Source: an uncultured Lachnospiraceae bacterium
GTDB taxonomy: Bacteria > Bacillota > Clostridia > Lachnospirales > Lachnospiraceae
NCBI GenBank assembly: GCA_947571775.1
Contig: CANOZK010000014.1
Location: forward strand, 1-55,586
Direction: 5' to 3'
DNA: 55,586 bases
Positions within the stretch are counted from its first letter, which is position 1. Every line of letters starts with the position of its first letter. Of this stretch, positions 25,786 through 33,062 are shown piece after piece. The position numbers were made by a program, and so were the translations under genes. The notes under the pieces are model-generated. The model made no database searches. It saw nothing but the letters and a program-made list of their open reading frames with translations, and had not been told where the DNA came from.

Positions 25786-26594
25786 TCCTGTCCCCCTCCT
25801 TCTTTCTCGTTGTTTTGTCTGCGTTTTACAATCGTAATCCCGGCAACCAGAAGGACGATCCCGGCGGCCAGCGCTACCGCGCAGTAGGGCAAAATATCTG
25901 TGGGGTCGCCCGTCTTTACACTGCGGGCGATGATATTCTGAGAATCCTGCTGTAACGTCCTGCGCACCGTATTGGCGATCGGTGTGGGTGTGATGGTTAC
26001 TTCCCGCACCTCTGGACGGGCTTTTTCTACCGCAAAGTTCATCTGCAATTTTGCCAGCGTATCCTGATACGTATTACCCTGGCTCTCTCCGTCCAGTTTT
26101 ACCGTCAGACCGACAAGCCCTTCTTGTGAGCTTTTTAACGTTCCCAGGAAGAAAAAGTCTTCCAAAGAATCGGTCGCCTGATGAAGCCCTTCGCCTGCCG
26201 CCCGTTTATTTCCCTCGCCGCCGATGGCCTCGCTGTCATACAAGACATCTTCTGTGCCATCCGGCCCTTGGTAAATCAGCCGATACGCATAGGCGCCGCC
26301 TCCGGCTACGTTCTGGCTCTCCTCCAGAGTCGCCAGCACTTCATTGGTCATATACCAGTCGGTCGCCTCGCCGCTGGAGTTTCTCACCGCTACTTCCAGC
26401 TCAATGCTGTCTCCCGGCTGGATACTGTAAATATCCTCCGCCATTTCCGAGGAACTGAAATTACTGTCCATTTTGCTGCCGTCAAAATTGACCAGCCAGC
26501 TCTTAGAACCTTTGTGTACTTCCGCATAGGCCGGAGCCGCCGCGCCAAGCCCCAAGACTGCCGCCATCATCAGGCACATTATTTTTTTTCGCAT
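25782..26594 (-). CDS. Surface protein with VKTGD cell-wall sorting-like tail
   Basis: 270 residues from MRKKIMCLMMAAVLG at 26594 (AGGAGG 11 bases upstream; earlier in-frame codons at 26603 and 26606 are too close to it). The signal peptide is cleaved near PAYAE. The ectodomain has IQPGDSIELEVAVRNSSGEATDWYM, an Ig-like pattern seen in fibre-associated proteins. The C-terminus has VKTGDPTDILPYCAVALAAG, a hydrophobic helix and KRRQ, a non-canonical sorting signal of the (V/A)xTGD type known from Clostridia. Probably attached by a sortase or retained by the helix. Coupled on both sides within the operon. Confidence 0.68.
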   Translation of the reverse strand: MRKKIMCLMMAAVLGLGAAAPAYAEVHKGSKSWLVNFDGSKMDSNFSSSEMAEDIYSIQPGDSIELEVAVRNSSGEATDWYMTNEVLATLEESQNVAGGGAYAYRLIYQGPDGTEDVLYDSEAIGGEGNKRAAGEGLHQATDSLEDFFFLGTLKSSQEGLVGLTVKLDGESQGNTYQDTLAKLQMNFAVEKARPEVREVTITPTPIANTVRRTLQQDSQNIIARSVKTGDPTDILPYCAVALAAGIVLLVAGITIVKRRQNNEKEGGGQE

Positions 26595-26609
26595 AATTCC
26601 CATCACCTC

Positions 26610-27377
26610 CTATTGCAGACTCAGACTGCCGTCCGCCGCTATATTGACATCCACGCCCCAAGCGCTCTTGATGGCGTCCTGGGCATTGTGTGTCTGCACG
26701 GCGTCCACCTCTGCGGTCAGATTGAAGCGGTATCCGTCGTAGGCAAATTCCGTCGTGATGGTTTTGTAACCCTGCTCATTGACCGAAACCGTTTCGTTTG
26801 CCTTAGTGGCGATATCCGAATTGATTTTCAGGGTCTTGGACAGGTATCCGGTGCTTTCTCCCGCCGGAAGGACGCCGGTATAATAGAGAACCGTGCGCTC
26901 CGCAGTGGACGCTCTCTCATCTATGATCCAATCTCTTCCCAAATTCAGTTTCAGATTGATTAAATCTGGGGAAAGGGAGGTATCCCTCCTGCCGTCTGCG
27001 TCCTGCCAATCTTTATATAAAATCACCCTTACATAAGTGTCGATATCCCCGCTGTTGCTGACGCTGATCTGCTCCCGATATTCTTTGCCCGGAATGATTT
27101 TTTTCTCTTTTTCCTCGTCCAGCAGATGTTCCAGCAGTTTGCCTTGACCTTGGTTCCAGGAATCGCCCTGATGCTCATAATCCCGGTAGCTGACCCTCTG
27201 ATCGTTTTCCATCAGGCTGACACCAATGCTGGAAATGTTCATCTGGGCGGAATAATTTTCACTATAATAAGTCAGGGCCGCCTGGGCGCTTCCCAGGGCA
27301 CTCGCCGCCAGCAACAAAGCCGCTGCGGAAAGGAGGAATGCAGGTTTGAGCAAAAAGGACTTTATCTTTTTTTTCAT
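26610..27377 (-). CDS. SipW-dependent (TasA/CalY-like) fibre protein candidate
   Basis: 255 residues from ATG at 27377 (GGGAGGTG). The signal sequence ASALGSAQAALTYYSENYSA resembles SipW-type peptides, in which an aromatic-T/S segment follows the cleavage region. The mature domain has KEYREQISVSNSGDIDTYVRVILYKDWQD and VLYYTGVLPAGESTGYLSKTLKI, the jelly-roll-like pattern of camelysin/TasA relatives. Likely an exported subunit processed by the SipW peptidase encoded at the end of the cluster. No wall-sorting signal. Confidence 0.7.
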   Translation of the reverse strand: MKKKIKSFLLKPAFLLSAAALLLAASALGSAQAALTYYSENYSAQMNISSIGVSLMENDQRVSYRDYEHQGDSWNQGQGKLLEHLLDEEKEKKIIPGKEYREQISVSNSGDIDTYVRVILYKDWQDADGRRDTSLSPDLINLKLNLGRDWIIDERASTAERTVLYYTGVLPAGESTGYLSKTLKINSDIATKANETVSVNEQGYKTITTEFAYDGYRFNLTAEVDAVQTHNAQDAIKSAWGVDVNIAADGSLSLQ

Positions 27378-27392
27378 GTCTCACACCTCCCT

Positions 27393-27911
27393 TTACTGAT
27401 ATCTGTCCGTGCTGGAATCCAGAATCATATCCCAGTCTGCATAAGGATTTCCATTCTCATCATAAAGCACTGGGGCGCATTCCTGGATGACCACCACGTT
27501 AAAATCTTCTTTGCTGTCCATATTGTCAATCTTTACCAGCAGTTCATTCGCAGTCGACCCCCCTGCCGGAATCATATCTTTATAGTAGTAATAACCATCC
27601 TCGCCCAGCGTCCAGCCCTCGCCGGATATCACCAGCCCTGCCTGGAACTTCTCCCCGGCAAAGACTTTCGCCCGGACATAGCAGGCATAGTTTCCGGTGT
27701 TGTCAATCTGGATGTGCTTGGTCCAATCATACACTTCCTCGTCGGGCACGATCCGGGTAAAGCCCAAATCCACTTCTGCTCCGCCGGTAGCCGTGGCATA
27801 GGTGGTAAAATAAGCCGCGGCTTTTCCCACCGTCAGGCTTGCTGCCAGCACAAGGGCGGCTCCCGCCAGACAGAGGGATTTTTTATTGAAATAACTCAAA
27901 CACTTCTTCAT
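27393..27911 (-). CDS. SipW-dependent (TasA/CalY-like) fibre protein
   Basis: 172 residues. ASLTVGKAAAYFTTYATATGG is a textbook SipW-dependent signal region (AYFT followed by small/polar residues and Gly). The core has HIQIDNTGNYACYVRAKVFAG and DGYYYYKDMIPAGGSTANELLVKI, the TasA/camelysin pattern of strands with a Tyr run. Probably a secreted, self-assembling or fibre-capping subunit. It lies 14 bases from the minor pilin-like gene in the same operon. Confidence 0.78.
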   Translation of the reverse strand: MKKCLSYFNKKSLCLAGAALVLAASLTVGKAAAYFTTYATATGGAEVDLGFTRIVPDEEVYDWTKHIQIDNTGNYACYVRAKVFAGEKFQAGLVISGEGWTLGEDGYYYYKDMIPAGGSTANELLVKIDNMDSKEDFNVVVIQECAPVLYDENGNPYADWDMILDSSTDRYQ

Positions 27912-27925
27912 TCCTTTCCCCTCCT

Positions 27926-28915
27926 TTACTCACTTGTGCTGTCTTTTAACTGTTCTACATCCCAGGCACCGTTGTTATATTTAAAATGGTTCAAAATGCT
28001 GTTGCCGCCGTTGGGATGATCGTCATACTCATTTTCAAAGGAAACCCGAACCGGACTGCCGTCCTGACCGTCTGCGATAATCGTAACGGTCTGTTTTGGG
28101 CTTGTGGTCACCTGGTAGCTTGCGCCGCTGTATACCTCGGTCACCGTCACCTGCGCGCCTGCCGGGAGACGATCGATCTGCAAAGATTTCGTTCCCGTCC
28201 CGTCAAACGACAGGGTGTGTACATTGCTGTATACTTTCTTTCCGTCTTTGATCGCTTCCACCTGGAACACGAACTCTGCGCCGGCCAAAGTGGCGTTATA
28301 GGAAGTCAGCGTCTTGTCGATGATCAGGCTTCCGAACTGCTCCTGCTGTTCCGGTTTCAGCTCTGTGTCCACATCGTACACCCAGGTATCGTCTCCGGTA
28401 GTCGCGTAATAATTATTAGGCAAAGCCACCAGATACGGGATAAAGTCATAAACATACTGTTCGGACTGCACCGATTCGGCGATGACCAGATACATACCTG
28501 TGGAAAGCCCTTCCGCGCGGCCTGTCGCGTGTTCCTGCCCTTCTGCCTTCTGAATCTGGATTTGGGCGGCTGCGGGTGTGTCCGCTGTTACCATCTTGGA
28601 AGCCTGCTGCGCCATCTCAGACCACATCTGCGCGGTAGCTTCGCTGTTCGCTTTGGAAAAATCCAATCCTTTGAATGCATCCAGCGCAGTGTAGCTGCCG
28701 TCCGTGGCCACGCTGGCTACCTGGTATAATTTCACCGGAATGGGCAGATTATCCAGTTCCGGGTACTGACCGTCGAGCTTAAACGTAATGGTACAGACTC
28801 TTCCTACCTCAATGCCGTTAGCGCCGTAAGCCTGGGGCACCACCAGCAGCGGGAGCAGGATCAGCAGAGCCAGCACCCATGCGCATCCTTTTTTGCATCT
28901 CTTCAACATTTTCAC
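27926..28915 (-). CDS. Minor pilin-like surface protein
   Basis: 329 residues from GTG at 28915 (AGGAGG, spacing 7; ATG at 28909 is an alternative). Signal peptide cleaved near QAYGA; an N-terminal beta domain (CTITFKLDGQYPELDNLPIPVKLYQVASV) typical of the first domain of Gram-positive pilins, then a pilin-type domain with FGSLIIDKTLTSYNATLAGAEFVFQV and LPAGAQVTVTEVYSGASYQV, the latter resembling an isopeptide E-box region. It has no LPXTG and no membrane tail, ending DVEQLKDSTSE, so it may be released or held by other subunits. It directly follows the two class C sortases. Confidence 0.7.
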   Translation of the reverse strand: MKMLKRCKKGCAWVLALLILLPLLVVPQAYGANGIEVGRVCTITFKLDGQYPELDNLPIPVKLYQVASVATDGSYTALDAFKGLDFSKANSEATAQMWSEMAQQASKMVTADTPAAAQIQIQKAEGQEHATGRAEGLSTGMYLVIAESVQSEQYVYDFIPYLVALPNNYYATTGDDTWVYDVDTELKPEQQEQFGSLIIDKTLTSYNATLAGAEFVFQVEAIKDGKKVYSNVHTLSFDGTGTKSLQIDRLPAGAQVTVTEVYSGASYQVTTSPKQTVTIIADGQDGSPVRVSFENEYDDHPNGGNSILNHFKYNNGAWDVEQLKDSTSE

Positions 28916-28948
28916 ATTCCACCCTCCTCTGACTAACTTTAAGCCCCG

Positions 28949-29809
28949 TTACTTCTTCCTTCGGATCTTAGAAAGGGACTTCATGATAAGTATCACAAGC
29001 AGCGTTATGCATAACCCAAGAATCAGGTACAGCATATAGTAATCCTGCACCGCCCGCAGCATGGTATCCACCGGGCCTTTGTCTCCATCCTCTCCGGTAT
29101 AGGGCACTCGGTAGCCCCGCACCAGCAGCCGGTGGGAATTCACACCATAAGGCGTACAGGTAAAAAGCGTGACATAATCTTCGCCCGCCTCGATCTGTAA
29201 GGCTTTTTCCAGCGCTTCGGAATCGTCCTTGTCGATCATCGGCAAGATCTGATCCACCTGGTAGGCAAGCGTCTTATCCAACACATGGATGTAAAACTGG
29301 TCGCCCCGCTCCATCTGGTCAATATCGGTAAACAGCCGGGCGCTGGGCAGTCCCCGGTGCGCGGCCAGGACGCTGTGGGTACTCTTGCCGCCGATTGGCA
29401 GCTTCGTACCGCTCAAATGGCCGATTCCGGTTTGGAGAACGTCGTCCCCTGTGCCATGGTAAATCGACAGCTTGATGTTAATCTTTGGAATGGACAGATA
29501 ACCCATCACCCCGTCATTCGCCACGTTGAGGACTTTCCAATATTTGGTATTCTCCAGCTCCTGATGCTGCGCTCCGAACACATCGCCGTAAAGGTTGTTG
29601 TGCTCTAAGGTTTTGTTGAACCTGCGGGCCTTCTTCCATTCTTCGGAAAAGTCTTCCGGCTTCATTTCACTAATCTTTCCCTCGTAGCTGCTGATTAGCT
29701 GATTCTGCCGGTAAGTGTTCCACTGGTTGGATATGGTGGGATAGGCCAGAACGCCGAAACCTATCAGGAACAGCAAGCCGAATAAAACCGTCGTTATTTT
29801 CTGCTTCAT
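28949..29809 (-). CDS. Class C (pilin) sortase, second copy
   Basis: 286 residues with an N-terminal and a C-terminal membrane helix. Catalytic His in VLAAHRGLPSARLF, Cys in TLFTCTPYGVNSHRLLVRG, and Arg in the same stretch. Class C sortases polymerise pilin subunits through LPXTG-like signals. Its start overlaps the stop of the first sortase by 4 bases, and the two share long identical blocks, so they arose by duplication. It lacks the acidic tail of its partner, which may separate polymerisation from another linkage step. Confidence 0.9.
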   Translation of the reverse strand: MKQKITTVLFGLLFLIGFGVLAYPTISNQWNTYRQNQLISSYEGKISEMKPEDFSEEWKKARRFNKTLEHNNLYGDVFGAQHQELENTKYWKVLNVANDGVMGYLSIPKINIKLSIYHGTGDDVLQTGIGHLSGTKLPIGGKSTHSVLAAHRGLPSARLFTDIDQMERGDQFYIHVLDKTLAYQVDQILPMIDKDDSEALEKALQIEAGEDYVTLFTCTPYGVNSHRLLVRGYRVPYTGEDGDKGPVDTMLRAVQDYYMLYLILGLCITLLVILIMKSLSKIRRKK

Positions 29810-30807
29810 TCCTTATCCTCACCGTCCTGTCCTTCTGCGGAATCCTCCAAATCTTCCGAGTCCTCAGAGTCTACGGAATCTTCCGCATCTTCCGATTCTT
29901 CTGTCTGTTGTGTGTCCTCTGTCTGATCCGGCGTTTCCAATATTTCCTTAGAAAGCAGTTTCTGCTTTCTTTTCTTCTCATGCAGGTAAAGGAACAGGAT
30001 AAACACGCCGGTCACCGCCAGCCCTACCAGTACCCACAGCAGATAGCTGGTGCGAAGACTTGTGCCGATCAGCGAGGTTGGCGTCTCCTCGTCCTCGATC
30101 CCGTTATAAGGCGTCCGGTGCCCCCGCACCAACATCCGGTGGCTGTTTACGCCATAGGGCGTACAGGTCAGAAGCGTCACCAGATCCTGGCCCGGCTCCA
30201 CGGCAAGGTCTTCCGTCTGGTCTGGCTTTACCACATGGATCTGATCCACCTGGTAACAAAGTACATCGTCTAATATGTAAAGGAGGAAATAGTCCCCCTC
30301 TTCCAGCTTGTCAAGATCGGTAAACAGTGCGGCGCTGGGCAGCCCCCGGTGCGCGGAGATAACCGCATGGGTGTTTTCGCCCCCGACCGGAAGGGAACTT
30401 CCTTCCAAGTGGCCCGCGGCTTCTTTTAGCACCTCTTCATCTGTGGTGTGAAAAATCGGCAGCTTGATGTTGATCTTCGGAATCTGCACATACCCCATCA
30501 TACCGTTGTCGGTCAGGTTCAGGCAGGCCATATATCCAGCTTCGCCTTCTCCCTGCGCCGCTTTTGCAAACGAATCGGGAAGGATGCTGGGAAGCAGGGC
30601 CGCGTTGTAATCCTGCGCCCGGTTCCATTCTGCCTTGTAGTCGATCTCGCCTGCGGCCTCTTTTTGGGCGATTTGTTCATCGTAATTGGAAATCAACTGC
30701 TTTTGCCGGTAGTTGTTCCATTGATTTGCCACGAAAGGATACAGCAGCAAGGACAGTCCAGCTAAAAAAAATAATGAGATTATGATTGTTGAGATTCTTT
30801 TTTTCAT
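29806..30807 (-). CDS. Class C (pilin) sortase, first copy, with acidic C-terminal tail
   Basis: 333 residues from ATG at 30807 (AAGGAGAG). Membrane helix at both ends, His in VISAHRGLPSAALF, Cys/Arg in TLLTCTPYGVNSHRMLVRG. After the C-terminal helix there is a 45-residue cytoplasmic tail of Glu/Asp/Ser repeats (SEDAEDSVDSEDSEDLEDS), unusual for the family. Probably the main pilus polymerase for the two LPSTG proteins upstream. A broken duplicate of the first ~30 codons lies at 31005-31098. Confidence 0.9.
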   Translation of the reverse strand: MKKRISTIIISLFFLAGLSLLLYPFVANQWNNYRQKQLISNYDEQIAQKEAAGEIDYKAEWNRAQDYNAALLPSILPDSFAKAAQGEGEAGYMACLNLTDNGMMGYVQIPKINIKLPIFHTTDEEVLKEAAGHLEGSSLPVGGENTHAVISAHRGLPSAALFTDLDKLEEGDYFLLYILDDVLCYQVDQIHVVKPDQTEDLAVEPGQDLVTLLTCTPYGVNSHRMLVRGHRTPYNGIEDEETPTSLIGTSLRTSYLLWVLVGLAVTGVFILFLYLHEKKRKQKLLSKEILETPDQTEDTQQTEESEDAEDSVDSEDSEDLEDSAEGQDGEDKE

Positions 30808-30834
30808 CTTGACTCTCCTTGTTGTATTTATTTG

Positions 30835-31004
30835 TACTTTTCTGCGAGAAAAGTACCAAAAGCGCTGGGGTTGCTAAGCGCCAGTGGCGCTTATTTAGCA
30901 ACGACCGGAACGAAATGGAGACCTTGCGGATTTCCCCCGGACCCCTTTAAAACGCTATCCTTTTTGGGAGTTTATCCAATTATTTTGTTTTTTCTTTTTG
31001 GACG
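30835..31004. repeat. REP/MITE-like dispersed element with two hairpins
   Basis: The element opens with the perfect palindrome GTACTTTTCT-GCG-AGAAAAGTAC (30835-30857), then GTTGCTAA...TTAGCAAC enclosing GCGCC...GGCGC (about 30870-30903), then a G+C-rich segment (CGGATTTCCCCCGGACCCC). It lies exactly between the live sortase start and the sortase relic, and differs sharply in composition from both. I believe similar text is scattered in Clostridia, but copies must be counted by search. Apparent ORFs across it are not credible. Confidence 0.5.
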
Positions 31005-31098
31005 ATTTGCTCGTCTGGTTTGCTGCGAGTGGATACAGCAGCAAGGACAGTTCAGCTAAAAAATGATGGGAATTACGATTGTGGATATTCTTTTTTAT
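31005..31098 (-). pseudogene. 5'-end relic of a third class C sortase
   Basis: Minus-strand bases from 31098 match the first ~90 bases of the live sortase starting at 30807, including its ribosome-site region and the shared 15-mer CTGTCCTTGCTGCTG. The start codon is ATA, a deletion shifts the frame in the helix region, and similarity ends after the GCAAACCAG segment. Its boundary coincides with the REP/MITE-like element. Not translated in any useful way. Confidence 0.7.
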
Positions 31099-31223
31099 CT
31101 TAACTCTCCTTATTGCTGTATATGCTCTAAAATGTATGTTTTTCTTTTTTTGTTCCGGGGCGGAAGAGCCGCCCCGGAGGTTTTTCTTTGTGTTTCTATG
31201 TTCAGTAAAATCGTGTGTATGTT

Positions 31224-32927
31224 TTAGTTAGCAGCTTTTTTTCTGCGGCTTGCGAAGAATAAACCTGCTGCGATGATCATGATGATGCATCCGCCGATGG
31301 TGAAGATTGTTGTACCGATACCACCGGTTGAAGGAAGTTCGGAAAGTTTGGTGTTCCAGAAGATATAGGAATCAGAGATGTCGTGTCCCAGATTCTCTTC
31401 TTTAACTTCTACGGATGTCTCAATTTTTTCAATGTCTACAATGCCTGCATCACTTGTTTTGTAAGTAGCGGTATACGTAGAAGAATTTTTACCATCTACT
31501 GTGATATTATAATTCTTCAATGTACCATCTTCGTTGTACTCTGCAGTAATCACTACCGGAACTGGTGTACTGTTAATTGTGTAACCTTCTGGAGCTTTTG
31601 TCTCGACTAATTCATATGTTCCTGCATCCAGACCTTTGAAGTTCATCAGACCTTTGGCATCTGAAGTTGTTGTATATACTTTTCCAGTAGTCTTATTTGT
31701 TAATGTAAATTCTGCACCAGCCAGCGGTCCAAACTCATGCCATTTGCCAGTTTCTGTTGTCTCTTTCTTATAACCTTTTAAGAGTTCTTCGGTTACCTTA
31801 TTCCACTCGCCTTCATTGTCTCCATAAAGGTTTCCGTCGATTTCAAAGGTATAAGTATAAGTCTCTTTCTCGATTGTTTCTGTATTGTTTTCATCCTGCG
31901 GGTCGTTTGAATATTCAAAGGTAGCTGTATTGGTGTTTGGATCAAAGTTTGTTGCTGCGGCTTCTGTTAATTTTGCTTCATAAGTTACAACTACGGATTC
32001 TCCGCTGTGAGCAAGTGCAAATGCAGAAACAAATGCAATTGTATAACCATTCTCAGGTGTGCCTTTTGTATACGTAAAAGTATCGGCTCCCGCTTCAACT
32101 ACATTGCCATCTACTTTTACAGCAGGAGTGCCCTGTAATTCCAAACCTTTGCTTAACTGGTCAGTAATGTTTACTTTTACTTTTGTATAACTATCGCTGT
32201 AAGCAGGAATAGCTGTATCAATTTGATACTGTACAATATCGCCAATCGCTACATCGTTTCCTTTGTTGTTGGCTGATTCCAGTGTAGAGTCTGTATTATC
32301 ATCGCCATCCTCTGTTGTGCTTCCTGTGATCTTTTTGTCAAAATCCGGTGTGTTGGATTTTGCATAAGCTGGTTCTGAGTTCAGGCTCCAATTAGTAGTT
32401 GCATCTACTGGATCATTTGTCAGAGTATTATCACTACCACTCTTGCTGTAATACACACCAACTAACATTGGGTTATAAACAACCTGTCTGTCAGAACCAG
32501 TTACCACTACTACCCAGTAACCAGGTGCAAGATTCGCTGTAAAAGTAGCAAGACCCTTATCGTCTGCTGTGCCTGCCGTCATTGCTTCTTTCTTTAAAGT
32601 GTCTAATAAATCTTTATTTGCTGCGATTGAAGTGATTTCAGTTGATGTCGGTACTTCTAAATCTACAAGAGTCGTTTCTGTTATCCCATCCGCTCTTACA
32701 TATCCAAGAAATCCGTTTTCATTGTAGTTTGCTTTTACAATTTGATAAGCCGTTACTGTTGCGTTTGCTTCTACGTTTTTTACTGTTGCTGTTGCTTTAT
32801 CGTCTGCTGTTGGTTTTGTTGCGGTCGCTGCTGGATCTCCCTCACTAGCTGCAAACGCTGTCAAAGACATTGCGAGTACCATTGCCAATGATACGATCAT
32901 GGCTAAAACTTTTTTCATCTTTTTCAT
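31224..32927 (-). CDS. LPSTG major (backbone) pilin
   Basis: 567 residues from ATG at 32927 (AAAAGGAG). Signal peptide cleaved near LTAFAA; N-terminal domain with NATVTAYQIVKANYNENGF; middle domain with VAIGDIVQYQIDTAIPAYSD, the SpaH/EbpC-type pilin isopeptide domain; a SpaA/CnaB-like domain with GPLAGAEFTLTNKTTGKVY and E-box YELVETKAPEGY; then ELPSTGGIGTTIFTIGGC, helix and RRKK. The IGDIVQYQI and E-box regions place it as the polymerised shaft. It lies directly upstream of two class C sortases. A ~135-base leader with alternative hairpins separates it from the tip gene, consistent with differential expression of shaft and tip. Confidence 0.9.
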   Translation of the reverse strand: MKKMKKVLAMIVSLAMVLAMSLTAFAASEGDPAATATKPTADDKATATVKNVEANATVTAYQIVKANYNENGFLGYVRADGITETTLVDLEVPTSTEITSIAANKDLLDTLKKEAMTAGTADDKGLATFTANLAPGYWVVVVTGSDRQVVYNPMLVGVYYSKSGSDNTLTNDPVDATTNWSLNSEPAYAKSNTPDFDKKITGSTTEDGDDNTDSTLESANNKGNDVAIGDIVQYQIDTAIPAYSDSYTKVKVNITDQLSKGLELQGTPAVKVDGNVVEAGADTFTYTKGTPENGYTIAFVSAFALAHSGESVVVTYEAKLTEAAATNFDPNTNTATFEYSNDPQDENNTETIEKETYTYTFEIDGNLYGDNEGEWNKVTEELLKGYKKETTETGKWHEFGPLAGAEFTLTNKTTGKVYTTTSDAKGLMNFKGLDAGTYELVETKAPEGYTINSTPVPVVITAEYNEDGTLKNYNITVDGKNSSTYTATYKTSDAGIVDIEKIETSVEVKEENLGHDISDSYIFWNTKLSELPSTGGIGTTIFTIGGCIIMIIAAGLFFASRRKKAAN

Positions 32928-32995
32928 GTCTCATTCTCCTTTTCTTTTTTTAGGGCTTCACCCATATTTATTATTCCGTTGCAAGTTACTGATGC

Positions 32996-33045
32996 GGTTT
33001 TTCGTGCATTGGCTATAATCACAAACTTTTACACGAAAACCAATG
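32996..33045 (-). promoter_or_regulatory. Alternative RNA stems upstream of the major pilin gene
   Basis: GGTTTTTCGTG (32996-33006) can pair with CACGAAAACC (33032-33041), or CATTGG (33007-33012) with CCAATG (33040-33045). The two pairings share bases 33040-33041 and so compete. There is no T tract, so this is not a plain terminator; it may affect message processing or stability. Confidence 0.35.
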
Positions 33046-33062
33046 AAAATTACTGGCCTCTT

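Noticed and set aside
30832..31059. 75-codon plus-strand ORF between sortase and shaft pilin
   Set aside because: It runs across the REP/MITE-like element and the antisense of the sortase relic; no start signal and no credible composition.
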